NCBI GenBank assembly: GCA_963751695.1
Contig: CAVVVP010000004.1
Location: 186,001 to 250,000, forward strand
Length of the DNA: 64,000 bases
From: SZUA-22 sp963751695
Lineage (GTDB): Bacteria; Bacteroidota; Ignavibacteria; Ignavibacteriales; Melioribacteraceae
Direction: 5' to 3'
Each line of letters begins with the position of its first letter. The first letter of the stretch is position 1. Positions 17,548 to 26,299 of the stretch are shown piece by piece. The translations under genes were made by a program, and so were the position numbers. The notes below the pieces were generated by a model that saw nothing but the letters and a program-made list of their open reading frames with translations, had not been told where the DNA came from and searched no databases.

Positions 17548-17553
17548 TTGAAT
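17327..17553 (+). other. attC-like recombination site 2
   Basis: Left half: GCCTAAC (R'', 17330-17336) then CAGCCGCTCAAGCCGACCGC (17337-17356). Right half: GCGGACGGCTTAACGGC (17524-17540) and core GTTGAAT (17547-17553, fits GTTRRRY). Arms pair over about 17 bases with one extra C and an A/A-type mismatch in the left arm. The middle is about 165 bases, unusually long. The R'' box contains the stop codon of the preceding gene. Confidence 0.65.
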
Positions 17554-17577
17554 GTAGAAAGATTAAGGAGAAAAAAC

Positions 17578-17820
17578 ATGGATATTCAAACACTAACAAC
17601 ATTCTTTATGTGGTGTACAATAGTAAACGGAGCCTTAATATCCCTCTGGACTGTAACGCATATGGCAGCTCCGGATCTAGTCTATCGTACACAAAATAAA
17701 TGGTTTCCTATGCCCCGAGAAACCTTCAACGTAGTATTTTACTCTTTCATCGGGTTGTTTAAGATCGTCTTTCTGGTCTTTAATCTCGTTCCATACCTGG
17801 TTCTAATTATTATCGGGTAA
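17578..17820 (+). CDS. small membrane protein, DUF6868-like
   Basis: 80 residues, two hydrophobic helices (about 10-28 and 52-78) with a conserved-looking middle DLVYRTQNKWFPMPRETFN. The family name is from memory of similar proteins (DUF6868); function unknown. ATG 17578 has a strong ribosome-binding site AAGGAG and lies 25 bases after the attC2 core, the position expected for the first gene of a third cassette, but no convincing attC follows it. Confidence 0.75.
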   Translation: MDIQTLTTFFMWCTIVNGALISLWTVTHMAAPDLVYRTQNKWFPMPRETFNVVFYSFIGLFKIVFLVFNLVPYLVLIIIG

Positions 17821-17857
17821 ATTATTTGCACCACTGTTAAAAGATTTAAGGAAAATA

Positions 17858-18280
17858 ATGGAAGAAAAAGTTCTCACTGACCAAAATCAAGTCCCAACAG
17901 AGGAAATAATTTTTTCATACATCGGAAAAGGCAGAATATATTGGGAATCTGTTTTTCATCATATTCATAGCAGTCATCCAGATTTTGCTGAGCAATGGAG
18001 ATATTACAATGATGGCCAATCCTGGTTATTAAAAGTAACAAGAAAGTCAAAAACAATATTCTGGCTTTCGATTTACAAAGGTTATTTCAGAATTACATTT
18101 TATTTTGGTGATAAGGCTGAACCTGCAATTATGGAGAGTTCAATTTCTGACCAGATAAAAGAAGAGTTTAAAAATGGAAAGAGATATGGCAAAATACGTG
18201 CTATCACTTTAATTATTGATAGCAAGAAAGTAATCGAATATGTTAAAACATTGATTACAATAAAGCTCAGTATCAAATAA
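17858..18280 (+). CDS. DUF3788-like protein
   Basis: Cytoplasmic protein of 140 residues. The core WRYYNDGQSWLLKVTRKSKT followed by IFWLSIYKGYFRITFYFGDKAEPAI matches DUF3788 proteins, small soluble proteins of unknown role common in mobile gene pools. Good start (AAGGAAAATA then ATG). 37 bases after the DUF6868-like gene; the two may be co-transcribed. Confidence 0.8.
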   Translation: MEEKVLTDQNQVPTEEIIFSYIGKGRIYWESVFHHIHSSHPDFAEQWRYYNDGQSWLLKVTRKSKTIFWLSIYKGYFRITFYFGDKAEPAIMESSISDQIKEEFKNGKRYGKIRAITLIIDSKKVIEYVKTLITIKLSIK

Positions 18281-18432
18281 AACTGTCCTTAAAAATGCGC
18301 TCAAGGTAATTGTATCGCTGTTATGCTTTAAGTTCTTTATTTGTAATAAGTCAATAGATTTTTTGAGGCTTATTGTTGAATATTTCATGTTTAGAAGCCG
18401 TATGTATTTTAAATATAATAAGGAATTCTGTT

Positions 18433-19716
18433 ATGAAGAATATATTACTGATGTGTCTACTATTTTGTTTGTTTACCTTATATGTTTATGGTCAGCCCGG
18501 ATGGATTGAGCAAAATAGCGGTACGCGCGCTAACCTGAGAGCAGTTGATTTTATAAATGAGAACATTGGTTGGGTAGCGGGTGGTATAATTAAGAAAACA
18601 ACTAACGGCGGAGAATTATGGGAGGAAACTGGAAAACATAGTGCGAGTGGAGCAGGATTTTATAGTATATCTTTTCCTTCAGAAGAGAAAGGACATGTGT
18701 GTGGATACGTATATGTAAATAACTATTATTTAAAAAATTGGGCAAGTACCGAAAATGGGGGTGCTGAATGGGATTACCCTACTTCATGGAGCTATCCAGC
18801 GGCTAGGTATTATTCCGTATTTTTTATAAATGAGAATATTGGATGGAGAGTCGGATCAAGAGGGTATGTTTATAAAACAACAACAGGCGTAAATGGTTTT
18901 TCGCAATTATTTCCATCACTATCAGAAACCCTTTACTCAGTCTATTTTGTAAATGAAAATAATGGCTGGGTTGCAGGGAAGGATGGTTTTATTGCCAAAT
19001 CCAGAAATGGAGGGATTAATTGGGAGACTCAAGAAAGTGGTTTTACAGGTGATCTAAATTCAATTTTCTTTCTTGATACATTGAGGGGATTTTCAGCAGG
19101 TGATGAGGACGATGTGGGTATGATAATAAAAACAGTAGATGGAGGTAACACATGGTATCAGGTGGCACATCCATCAACAATGTCATTGAATTCTATAAAG
19201 TTCATTAATGAAAATTTGGGTTGGGCCTGTGGATCAAAAGTTGTCGATCTGGAGGAAAGAGGTGTTATGTTATATTCCGATGATGGCGGCGAAAATTGGA
19301 TTGAGCAGTATGTTACTGATTCATTATCCACCTTGTATGCATTGGATTTTATTGATGAACTTACAGGTTGGGCTGTCGGGTATCAGGGTATTATATTAAA
19401 AACAAATAATGGTGGTATTACTGAAATTGCTGATGACAAAACTTCTTTGCCGGAAAAATATCTTCTTTCCCAAAACTTTCCTAATCCTTTTAATCCAAAT
19501 ACAAAGATAAGTTACCAAATACCTAAAGATGGATTTGTAAGTTTAGTTGTTTATAATTTATTAGGGCAAGAAGTTGATAAATTAGTGAACCAGCATCAAA
19601 CGAGTGGAAGATATTCAGTTGAATTTAAGGCTGAAGATTTAACGAGTGGTGTATATATTTATAGAATAACATCTGGTGAATTTGTTCAATCAAATAACAT
19701 GATCTTACTTAGATAA
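18433..19716 (+). CDS. secreted YCF48/BNR-repeat protein with T9SS sorting domain
   Basis: 427 residues. Signal peptide MKNILLMCLLFCLFTLYVYG, then about six repeats of the YCF48/BNR type (FINENIGWVAGG, KKTTNGGELWE, FVNENNGWVAGKDG, DGGNTW, FIDELTGWAVG), predicted to form a beta-propeller. The type A sorting domain starts at QNFPNPFNPNTKISYQIP and ends with LTSGVYIYRI and NNMILLR. Function beyond secretion and adhesion-like propeller is unknown. The frame extends to a TTG at 18373, but ATG 18433 begins the signal peptide. Confidence 0.87.
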   Translation: MKNILLMCLLFCLFTLYVYGQPGWIEQNSGTRANLRAVDFINENIGWVAGGIIKKTTNGGELWEETGKHSASGAGFYSISFPSEEKGHVCGYVYVNNYYLKNWASTENGGAEWDYPTSWSYPAARYYSVFFINENIGWRVGSRGYVYKTTTGVNGFSQLFPSLSETLYSVYFVNENNGWVAGKDGFIAKSRNGGINWETQESGFTGDLNSIFFLDTLRGFSAGDEDDVGMIIKTVDGGNTWYQVAHPSTMSLNSIKFINENLGWACGSKVVDLEERGVMLYSDDGGENWIEQYVTDSLSTLYALDFIDELTGWAVGYQGIILKTNNGGITEIADDKTSLPEKYLLSQNFPNPFNPNTKISYQIPKDGFVSLVVYNLLGQEVDKLVNQHQTSGRYSVEFKAEDLTSGVYIYRITSGEFVQSNNMILLR

Positions 19717-19797
19717 AATTCATGGACTGGGTAGCCTCTAAAATTAGGGAATAAATTATTTATTATGCTGTTTTTTTTGCCAATTAAATGAGGTAAA

Positions 19798-20640
19798 ATG
19801 TTTTCAGATTTAGAAAAAATTAATAAACGGCCAAAGCCTTTTTAATACTATACGGCAGAAGAATTATGGACTAATGAACACACATCTAAAATGACGCTTG
19901 AATTTCATTTAGATGAATCCATTGATGTTTCTTCTCGCAATACAAATTTCATTGAAAGATCTGCTAGCTGGATTAGCTCTCACTTTGGTTTAGGTGAAAC
20001 AAAAATCATCTGCGATTTTGGGTGCGGCCCTGGCTTATATACGACTCGATTTGCTGAAACCGGTGCGAGTGTAACAGGCATTGATTTTTCAGAAAGATCA
20101 ATTAACTATGCTAGAAACATTGCAGAAGAGAAAGGCCTAAAGATTGAATATTACCATCAGAATTATCTTCACTTTAAAAGTGAAATTCAATTCGACTTAA
20201 TAACGATGATCTTTTGTGATTTCTGTGCTTTAAGTCCAGAACAGAGATCCGGATTGTTAAAAAAATTCTACAATCTATTGAAACCCAACGGCTCCGTTTT
20301 ACTTGATGTATATTCTCTCGAATCTTACAATAAAAGAGAGGAGCAAACAGTATATAAAGTTAATCTTCTCAATGGATTTTGGTCACCAAGAAAATATCAT
20401 GGTTTTCAAAAAACATTTAAATACGAAGAACAGAAAGTTGTACTGGACAAATACACAATTGTGGAAAAAGATAAAAATAGTGTTATTTATAATTGGCTGC
20501 AGTATTTTAGTACTGATTCTCTAAAGGAAGAAATAGAAAAAGGAAATTTTATATTTCAGAATCTATATTCAGATGTGAGTGGTTCATCGTTTGATTCACA
20601 AAGCGATGAAATGGCGGTGGTGTTTCAAAAAGCCAAATAA
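19798..20640 (+). pseudogene. class I SAM-dependent methyltransferase with in-frame stop near the N-terminus
   Basis: From ATG 19798 the frame reads MFSDLEKINKRPKPF, a TAA at 19843-19845, then YYTAEELWTNEHTSKMTLEF and on to a complete methyltransferase: motif I CDFGCGPGLYTTRFAE, VTGIDFSERSINYA, and KPNGSVLLDVYS. Homologues carry an uninterrupted N-terminus of the type KINKRPxPFEFYTAxxLWTDEHTS, so GAA to TAA is the likely change. Translation could still begin at ATG 19891 (249 residues, all catalytic motifs retained) but would lack about 31 residues. Substrate unknown. Confidence 0.75.
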
Positions 20641-20729
20641 ATCAGAGCTTAAAATCGACCACATTTTAAAAACGATATCCTTGTATAAGATGTTGGTTAT
20701 CTACAATTCCTTTATGTTGTAAATGAAAT

Positions 20730-21119
20730 ATGCTAAATAAACGTTTAGAAATATTAAAAGATGAGTTTACAATTCATCGGTTTGATTTAAATGAAACTAT
20801 TCCGGATAAAGTATACAACAGCAAATTTTATTGGATAGGAAAAACTGATGAAGAACTATCAATTGTATGTGAATCCAATATTTTAAATAATAGTGATAAA
20901 AGCAAAAGCGGCTGGTCAATAATAAAGATAGCATGCAAACTCGATTTTTCATTAGTCGGTATAATTGCAGAAATTTACAATGAGTTAAAAAATGCGGGAA
21001 TAAGTATAATTGCACTCTCTACCTACGATACTGATTATATTATGTTGAAAAACGATAAATTAGAGGAAGCAAAATCCGCTCTGGAAAATATAGGATACAA
21101 ATTTCAAATAACATCATAG
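20730..21119 (+). CDS. ACT-domain protein
   Basis: 129 residues, cytoplasmic. The C-terminal half has the ACT pattern CKLDFSLVGIIAEIYNELKN, then GISIIALSTYDTDYIMLKND, which matches stand-alone ACT proteins related to the aspartate-kinase regulatory domain. The first half is a second, more diverged ACT-like unit. Probably binds an amino acid; ligand unknown. No neighbouring biosynthetic gene suggests one. Confidence 0.8.
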   Translation: MLNKRLEILKDEFTIHRFDLNETIPDKVYNSKFYWIGKTDEELSIVCESNILNNSDKSKSGWSIIKIACKLDFSLVGIIAEIYNELKNAGISIIALSTYDTDYIMLKNDKLEEAKSALENIGYKFQITS

Positions 21120-21200
21120 GCCCGCTGTTGTTGTGGATTGGTGAAAAGCAGCACTATCAGACTGCTGATAAATATATGAAGCAATATTAGAATTATAAAT

Positions 21201-22244
21201 ATGACCAAAATAGAAGATTTAAAAATATTCTATTTTTCAGGGACCGGAAATGCAAGAAAAATTGCAGAATGGTTTTCCGAGCATGCCTCAAAAAAAGAAA
21301 TTGGAGTTAAAATATTTAATATTGCAAAAATTGATTTTAATGCTGTTCAATTAAATCCAAATTCTTTAATAATCATTATCTCTCCTATTCATGGTTTTAA
21401 TTATCCCAAAATAACACTGGACTTTATAAGGCGTTTCCCAAATGGAAAGAACAAAATTGTTCTTATGAATACTAGAGCAGGATTAAAAGTTGGTCCTTTT
21501 GTAACACCTGGACTAACTGGGATTACTTTTCTTTTATCATCAATTATACTTAGGTGGAAAGGATATAAGATAGTAGGCCAAATTCCCTTTGATATGCCGT
21601 CTAATTGGATATCAATTCGTCCTGCATTGAATGATAACTCGGTAAAGTATATCCATAAAAAAAATTATTTTAAAGTTTCAAAACATGCTGACAAAATATT
21701 CTCTGATAGGAAAGATTTTCTAGCCTTTAGAGACATTGTGCAAGATATTCTAATCGCACCAATTTCATTACTATATTATTTATTCGGAAGATTTGCATTT
21801 GCAAAATCTTTTTATGCCTCTTATAAATGTGATAATTGCGGTCTGTGTATAAAAGATTGTCCTGTAGATGCAATTAAAACTATTAAAGATAGACCCTTTT
21901 GGACTTTCCACTGTGAAAGCTGCATGAAGTGTATGAATTCTTGTCCAAACAGAGCAATTGAAACTGCTCATGGTCTTTTTGTAGTGGTTATTTTATTAAG
22001 CCCGATTGTAACTTCATTTGTATTGTACTACTTTATTGGTAATAGCTTTTGGGAAGATTTTCCAGAATTCATTATTAAAAATTTCATTTTTTTTATTTTG
22101 TTATTCATGCTGTATAGATTACAACATTATTTTCTTGGTAGAAATGTTATCAGTAAAATAATTGCGGTTACTTCATTAACATTTTTTAAATTTTGGGGAC
22201 GTTATAGATCAATCTCAGATGTTAAATGGAAAAATGCTGATTGA
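21201..22244 (+). CDS. EFR1-family ferredoxin (flavodoxin-like plus two 4Fe-4S sites)
   Basis: 347 residues. N-terminal flavodoxin-like fold with FMN phosphate-loop motif FSGTGNARKIAEWF (about residues 13-26) and SPIHGFNYPK. Two ferredoxin sites follow: CDNCGLCIKDCPVDAI (about 210) and CESCMKCMNSCPNRAI (about 238). The C-terminus has two hydrophobic segments (VVVILLSPIVTSFVLYYFIG and IKNFIFFILLFMLY), suggesting membrane attachment. Likely an electron carrier; partner unknown. Confidence 0.87.
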   Translation: MTKIEDLKIFYFSGTGNARKIAEWFSEHASKKEIGVKIFNIAKIDFNAVQLNPNSLIIIISPIHGFNYPKITLDFIRRFPNGKNKIVLMNTRAGLKVGPFVTPGLTGITFLLSSIILRWKGYKIVGQIPFDMPSNWISIRPALNDNSVKYIHKKNYFKVSKHADKIFSDRKDFLAFRDIVQDILIAPISLLYYLFGRFAFAKSFYASYKCDNCGLCIKDCPVDAIKTIKDRPFWTFHCESCMKCMNSCPNRAIETAHGLFVVVILLSPIVTSFVLYYFIGNSFWEDFPEFIIKNFIFFILLFMLYRLQHYFLGRNVISKIIAVTSLTFFKFWGRYRSISDVKWKNAD

Positions 22245-22350
22245 AATCTTAGAAGTAATGGTACCAGAAAAAGCAAATTAACCAGACCGCATTAACATTG
22301 AGTGGATCGGGAAAATCAAGACAGTTATCAATTTTTAATAGGATTTTTAT

Positions 22351-22914
22351 ATGGATTACTTCAACAAAGAAAAAAATGTTAATGTATACATAAAAATGGC
22401 AAAGGGATATGATGGTAAAGATTTAATCAAAAAACTAAAAATTCATTTACCAAAAAATTCAAGTGTTTTAGAATTAGGTATGGGCCCCGGTGTTGATCTA
22501 AAAATTTTAAACAAATATTACAAAGCCACTGGTTCCGATCGCTCAGAAGTTTTTTTGGATTTATTTAAGAAATCTAATCCTAAACATAACCTTTTAAAGC
22601 TGGATGCAGTTACAATCGAAACTAAAAAAAAATTCAAAGGCATTTACTCAAATAAAGTTCTTCACCACCTTTCCAAATCAAATCTTGGTAGATCTCTCAA
22701 ACGGCAAAGCGAAGTCTTACTGAAAGATGGAATAGTTTTACATTCGTTTTGGAAGGGAAATAAAACAGAGAAATATGAAAATCTACTTTTTAATTATTAT
22801 ACAATAAGTCAATTAGTAAAGTATTTTGAAAAACATTTTGAAATCTTAGAAATTGCAGTCTATAAAGAAATGAAAAATTCCGATTCAATTTATATAATTG
22901 CTAGAAAACTTTAA
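22351..22914 (+). CDS. class I SAM-dependent methyltransferase
   Basis: 187 residues. Motif I VLELGMGPGVDLKIL, the acidic SDRSEVFLDLF after strand 2, YSNKVLHHL for motif II, then VLLKDGIVLHSFWKG. A Methyltransf_11/23-like fold; substrate unknown. Intact, unlike the methyltransferase gene at 19798. Confidence 0.83.
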   Translation: MDYFNKEKNVNVYIKMAKGYDGKDLIKKLKIHLPKNSSVLELGMGPGVDLKILNKYYKATGSDRSEVFLDLFKKSNPKHNLLKLDAVTIETKKKFKGIYSNKVLHHLSKSNLGRSLKRQSEVLLKDGIVLHSFWKGNKTEKYENLLFNYYTISQLVKYFEKHFEILEIAVYKEMKNSDSIYIIARKL

Positions 22915-22999
22915 TTTTTATAGATAATAAATCAACCTAACCTTTGTGCAGTTGGGTGAAAAGAAATACTGTTAAGTAGCATGCAATATTGGTATAAAC

Positions 23000-23374
23000 A
23001 TGAGTACTTCAAATATTGTATTTGTAAAAAATTTATTTTAGCATATAATTCTATGAATATTGATAAGATGCTTGAATTTTTACACCCAGAAATTATATTT
23101 CAAAATATCTCAAAGGGTGAAATTACTTTTGAAACACATGGGATATCTGAATTCAAAGAAATCGCTAATCAATCATTGAAATTATTTAAAAGAAAGAGAG
23201 CAAAGAATTATTTCGTTTTCTGAAGCAAAGGATAAAGTACATCTTGCGATATCTTTTCGTGCAGTTCTTTCAGCCGATTTACCAAATGGATTAAAAGTTG
23301 GTGATATTTTAGATATAAAAGGAGAGTCAGAATATATAATAAAGAATAATTTGTATTATCAATTATGGACATAA
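23000..23374 (+). pseudogene. NTF2/SnoaL-like protein gene with two frameshifts
   Basis: Reading MSTSNIVFV from ATG 23000 (frame 2), the frame moves to frame 1 at the A6 run near 23025-23030 (KKFILAYNSMNIDKMLEFLHP), then returns to frame 2 at the AAAA run near 23188 (QRIISFSEAKDKVHLAISFR) and ends at TAA 23372-23374. The joined protein of about 124 residues has the SnoaL/NTF2 pattern (FLHPEIIFQNIS ... LPNGLKVGDILDIKGES ... YYQLW). Both lesions lie in A runs. A decayed gene or two homopolymer errors. Confidence 0.6.
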
Positions 23375-23434
23375 GTTAGATTAGATATTTTAGTTGAATT
23401 AAGTTAGTATTATAATCAAAACGGAGATATCAAA

Positions 23435-23512
23435 ATGAATAATATAGAAAACACGGTACACTATCTCGAAATAGTTACACCAGATGTTAAAGATATGTGT
23501 GATTTTATTTAA
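23435..23512 (+). pseudogene. truncated VOC (glyoxalase-like) gene remnant
   Basis: A 25-codon frame, MNNIENTVHYLEIVTPDVKD then MCDFI and stop. VHYLEIVTPDV is the opening strand of VOC-superfamily proteins. Nothing downstream continues it; the next gene begins 12 bases later, so the rest was deleted. It is preceded by a fair ribosome-binding site (ACGGAGATATCAAA). Confidence 0.55.
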
Positions 23513-23524
23513 GAAAGAGTGAAA

Positions 23525-24106
23525 ATGACAACAACATTTTATAAAATTCAACAATTTCTTGGGAAATATTCTACTGGTAGAAATGTAATTCTTCTATTCC
23601 TTATAACTCAAATAATCTACTTTATAATGGTTCTTTATACCATTCCAAATGTAGTAAGTTATGCTGATGGCATGAAGGTACTAGACATGCAGCCAACAGG
23701 TTACAGTGCTGAATATGCAAACACGTTATTAAACCGACTCGGCAGTGAGGGGAGAGATTATTATTTATATAAGCAAATACCGATGGATATGATATATCCA
23801 TTTCTATTCGCCATTACTTATTCATTATTGCTGATCTATTTATTCAAAAAAAGTTTTAATATAGAAAGTAAGATGCATTATCTAACAATTGTTCCTTTAT
23901 TCGGCGGCTTTTTTGATTATTTGGAAAATATTGGAATAATAGTAATGCTGCTAGACTATCCAGACTTTTCAACTCTTTTGGCAAATGTTACCAATGTTTT
24001 CTCAATATTAAAAAGTGTCAGTACAACACTGTTTTTTATTTTGCTGTTTGTTGGAGCGGTTGGATTAATAATGAAAAAAATCAGAAAATCTGAAGAGCCT
24101 ATATAA
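23525..24106 (+). CDS. four-helix integral membrane protein, unknown function
   Basis: 193 residues, hydrophobic segments at about 20-40, 82-101, 114-135 and 151-178. The loop between the first two contains MQPTGYSAEYANTLLNRLG and DYYLYKQIPMDMIYP; the third segment follows with FGGFFDYLENIGI. Similar stand-alone membrane proteins occur in Bacteroidota, but no named function is recognised. ATG 23525 preferred over GTG 23519. It directly abuts the VOC remnant. Confidence 0.7.
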   Translation: MTTTFYKIQQFLGKYSTGRNVILLFLITQIIYFIMVLYTIPNVVSYADGMKVLDMQPTGYSAEYANTLLNRLGSEGRDYYLYKQIPMDMIYPFLFAITYSLLLIYLFKKSFNIESKMHYLTIVPLFGGFFDYLENIGIIVMLLDYPDFSTLLANVTNVFSILKSVSTTLFFILLFVGAVGLIMKKIRKSEEPI

Positions 24107-24196
24107 CACATAACATAATTGACTACCTATGTATATGCAAACTATTTTAGCTTTATTATTTTTGCTGAAAACTGTATTAAACTTAAATATCAACTT

Positions 24197-25231
24197 ATGA
24201 AGTCTACTTTGAAAGAAGTTTCAATATCAGTCGTATATTGGCTTTTGGCAACTATGCTAATAGTTTCGGTGCGTTTCATAGGTATCGAATTTTTCCTTGA
24301 GACACCTCTCGATATACCTATTCTTGATATCTATATTACAGCCATACCTGGGGGTATAATACTTGGATTGCTATGGAGTTTAGTGGAGATAGCTGATAAT
24401 AAAATTAGAAGCAAAAAGACAAAATCATTTGGAATTTTTGTTCTATCAAGAACACTGATTTATTCAATATTATTTATAATCATTGCATTTTTTGCCTCAT
24501 GGCTTGGAAGCGGCTCATTGGAACTTGCAAAAAATTATATAACGTCAGCTTTCGTTATGGTAAATTTTGTTTTATTCATTATCACCGCTTTTTTATTTGT
24601 TTTCTTTAAGCAAATGAATAAAAAATTTGGTCCAGGAATTCTTTTCCAATATATAACAGGAAAATATTTTAATCCAAAAGAAGAGGACAGAATTTTTATG
24701 TTCCTTGATTTAAAATCGGCCACATCGATTGCAGAAAAATTAAGTCATGTTTTGTATAGTAAATTTATTCAGGATTGCTTCTCTGAATTGACCGAACCGG
24801 TTCTTGCATATTGCGGTCAGATCTATCAATATGTAGGAGATGAGGTAGTAATAACTTGGAAAAAGGAAGAAGGTTTGGAGAATGCTAATTGCATCAATTT
24901 TTATAATGATTATATAAAACGGTTGCAAAGAAAAAGAGAATATTTCTTACTCTCTTATGAAGTGTTTCCTGATTTTAAAGCTGGATTGAGTATGGGGCTT
25001 GTAACAGCTGCAGAAGTAGGAGAATTAAAAACAGAGATTGCTTATCATGGAGATGTACTTAATACCGCTTCACGTATACAGGGATTCTGCAACCAGTTTG
25101 ACAAACAACTATTAGTCTCAGAAGGATTAGCTCAGGAATTAAGTAAAAATAAACAAATTAAAATTGATCTTATGGGTGAGGTTCAACTTAGAGGTAAGGA
25201 AGAAGCATCGAAAATTTTTAGTATTGAATAA
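24197..25231 (+). CDS. membrane-anchored class III adenylate/guanylate cyclase
   Basis: 344 residues. Four to five membrane helices (about residues 8-30, 38-60, 77-100, 115-140) precede a class III catalytic domain (about 165-344). Seen: metal-binding FMFLDLKSAT, the second metal aspartate in IYQYVGDEVVITW, and the transition-state Asn/Arg in LNTASRIQ. The usual substrate-selecting lysine just before the GD motif appears as Q in YQYVGD, so the nucleotide cannot be assigned. The frame extends to TTG 24119, but ATG 24197 starts the first helix. A CRP-type palindrome set lies 8-12 kb downstream, which may be related if cAMP is made. Confidence 0.85.
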   Translation: MKSTLKEVSISVVYWLLATMLIVSVRFIGIEFFLETPLDIPILDIYITAIPGGIILGLLWSLVEIADNKIRSKKTKSFGIFVLSRTLIYSILFIIIAFFASWLGSGSLELAKNYITSAFVMVNFVLFIITAFLFVFFKQMNKKFGPGILFQYITGKYFNPKEEDRIFMFLDLKSATSIAEKLSHVLYSKFIQDCFSELTEPVLAYCGQIYQYVGDEVVITWKKEEGLENANCINFYNDYIKRLQRKREYFLLSYEVFPDFKAGLSMGLVTAAEVGELKTEIAYHGDVLNTASRIQGFCNQFDKQLLVSEGLAQELSKNKQIKIDLMGEVQLRGKEEASKIFSIE

Positions 25232-25364
25232 CTTGCAGCTAATACTATGATCAGGAAGAAATTCAACAAGACTAATTTTATGTAACCTCAAAAATTACTT
25301 GGGTGATTAAATCAACTTGTGCCAATTGGTGACTTAAAAACTAAATTCTTAGGAGGAATTTAGA

Positions 25365-25835
25365 ATGTATCTATTTCATTTTTCTCTATCCAGTTTAAAG
25401 CAAACAGCACTGCTAATTCTTACATTGTTTATCTTTAGTGCATGTGCAAAAAACTCTAACGAATCAAATTCTTCTGAATCGAGCCAGTCAACTTCATCAT
25501 ACAAAGCTGAGCTGATGGCTCTTGAAAAAGCATGGATCGATGCAGAGGTCAACGATGACGAAGAAGCTCTCGAGCGTATTCTGGACGAACAATTTGTGGC
25601 AACTTTCGCCTCTGGAAAGACAGTAGACCGTTCAAAGTATATCGAGATAATAATAAAGATGGATATTTCACCGTTCTCTGCAATAAACGAGGCTATCCAT
25701 ATTCATGAGGATACCGCGGTGATTATAGATATTTCCACAGATCGAACAACGAAATTTACATGGATAGCTATTAAACGGAATGGGGAATGGAAAGTGATCT
25801 CCGAGACTTTCACAAGAGTGACACCGAATGTATAA
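25365..25835 (+). CDS. DUF4440/SnoaL-like lipoprotein
   Basis: 156 residues. Signal peptide with lipobox LFIFSAC (C27), a Ser/Asn-rich linker, then an NTF2-like domain beginning ELMALEKAWIDAEVNDDEEALERIL and ending EWKVISETFTRV. The ribosome-binding site AGGAGG is strong. Probably anchored in an envelope membrane; ligand unknown. Confidence 0.8.
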   Translation: MYLFHFSLSSLKQTALLILTLFIFSACAKNSNESNSSESSQSTSSYKAELMALEKAWIDAEVNDDEEALERILDEQFVATFASGKTVDRSKYIEIIIKMDISPFSAINEAIHIHEDTAVIIDISTDRTTKFTWIAIKRNGEWKVISETFTRVTPNV

Positions 25836-25864
25836 TATTATGCCATATCTCTAAAAGAGATAAC

Positions 25865-26117
25865 ATGGAAAAAAACCATAAAGATTCGATCGATAATTTC
25901 TTGAAGATCTACAAAGAAGACGCTTCAATCAGAGCTATACTTTTAGTCGGATCGATAGCTCATGGATTTGAAATGCCGGAATCTAATATTTATATATTGC
26001 TAATAGTTGATTCTGATGAATATTAAAAAGGAAAGGTTCGAATAAATTAGCTTTTGTTTATGGGATATTTGTACTTATGAAAATGGATATATTGATTGTA
26101 AAGATACCGATGTTGTA
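25865..26117 (+). pseudogene. nucleotidyltransferase gene remnant
   Basis: Begins MEKNHKDSIDNFLK and shows the Pol-beta-type loop LLVGSIAHGFEMPESNIYIL, but the two metal aspartates of the usual SDID are N and Y. A TAA follows DSDEY (26024-26026). Homology continues in other frames as KRKGSNKLAFVYG (from about 26027) and DICTYENGYIDCK (from about 26069), so two frameshifts are present. Coding similarity stops at about 26117, where an unrelated minus-strand gene end begins. Confidence 0.6.
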
Positions 26118-26299
26118 ATGACCCCATATCCCAAATTGTACAGAAATTTGTTTGCTTCAACTCTGTCCATACTAAAAGGTTCGAACAGAAGTAAAAACAC
26201 AAACACAAATGCTCCAAAGAAAAGTCCCGAAAGAAATTTTTCTTGGGAGGTTTCCACGAGCGGGAAAGGACGATTTAATATTTGCTTTAATTTACTCAA
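26118..26299 (-). pseudogene. truncated LytTR-type regulator gene, N-terminal membrane part only
   Basis: Reads MSKLKQILNRPFPL, FLSGLFFGAFVFVFLLLFEPF and FLYNLGYGVIT, which resembles the N-terminal membrane region of Bacteroidota LytTR transcriptional regulators (NRPFP, then helix, FxPF, LGYG). It then runs into antisense of the nucleotidyltransferase remnant; the remaining helices and DNA-binding domain are missing. Start would be TTG at 26299. Confidence 0.5.

Noticed and set aside
18286..18381. Possible third attC-like site after the DUF3788 gene
   Set aside because: The left part (CCTTAAAAATGCGCTCAAGG) and a GTTGAAT core at 18375 look suggestive, but the arms barely pair, and there is no complement to the cassette start at 17547. 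Too weak to list as a site.
12522..20640. Alternative genetic code or stop-codon recoding explaining the internal stops
   Set aside because: Both TGA and TAA are affected, and TGA, TAA and TAG all serve as normal stops for intact neighbours (for example era, trxB and dnaB). Mutation or sequence error is simpler.
26031..26050. GGTTCGAAT as a tRNA T-loop
   Set aside because: No matching acceptor, anticodon or D-arm sequence nearby; the bases belong to the nucleotidyltransferase remnant.
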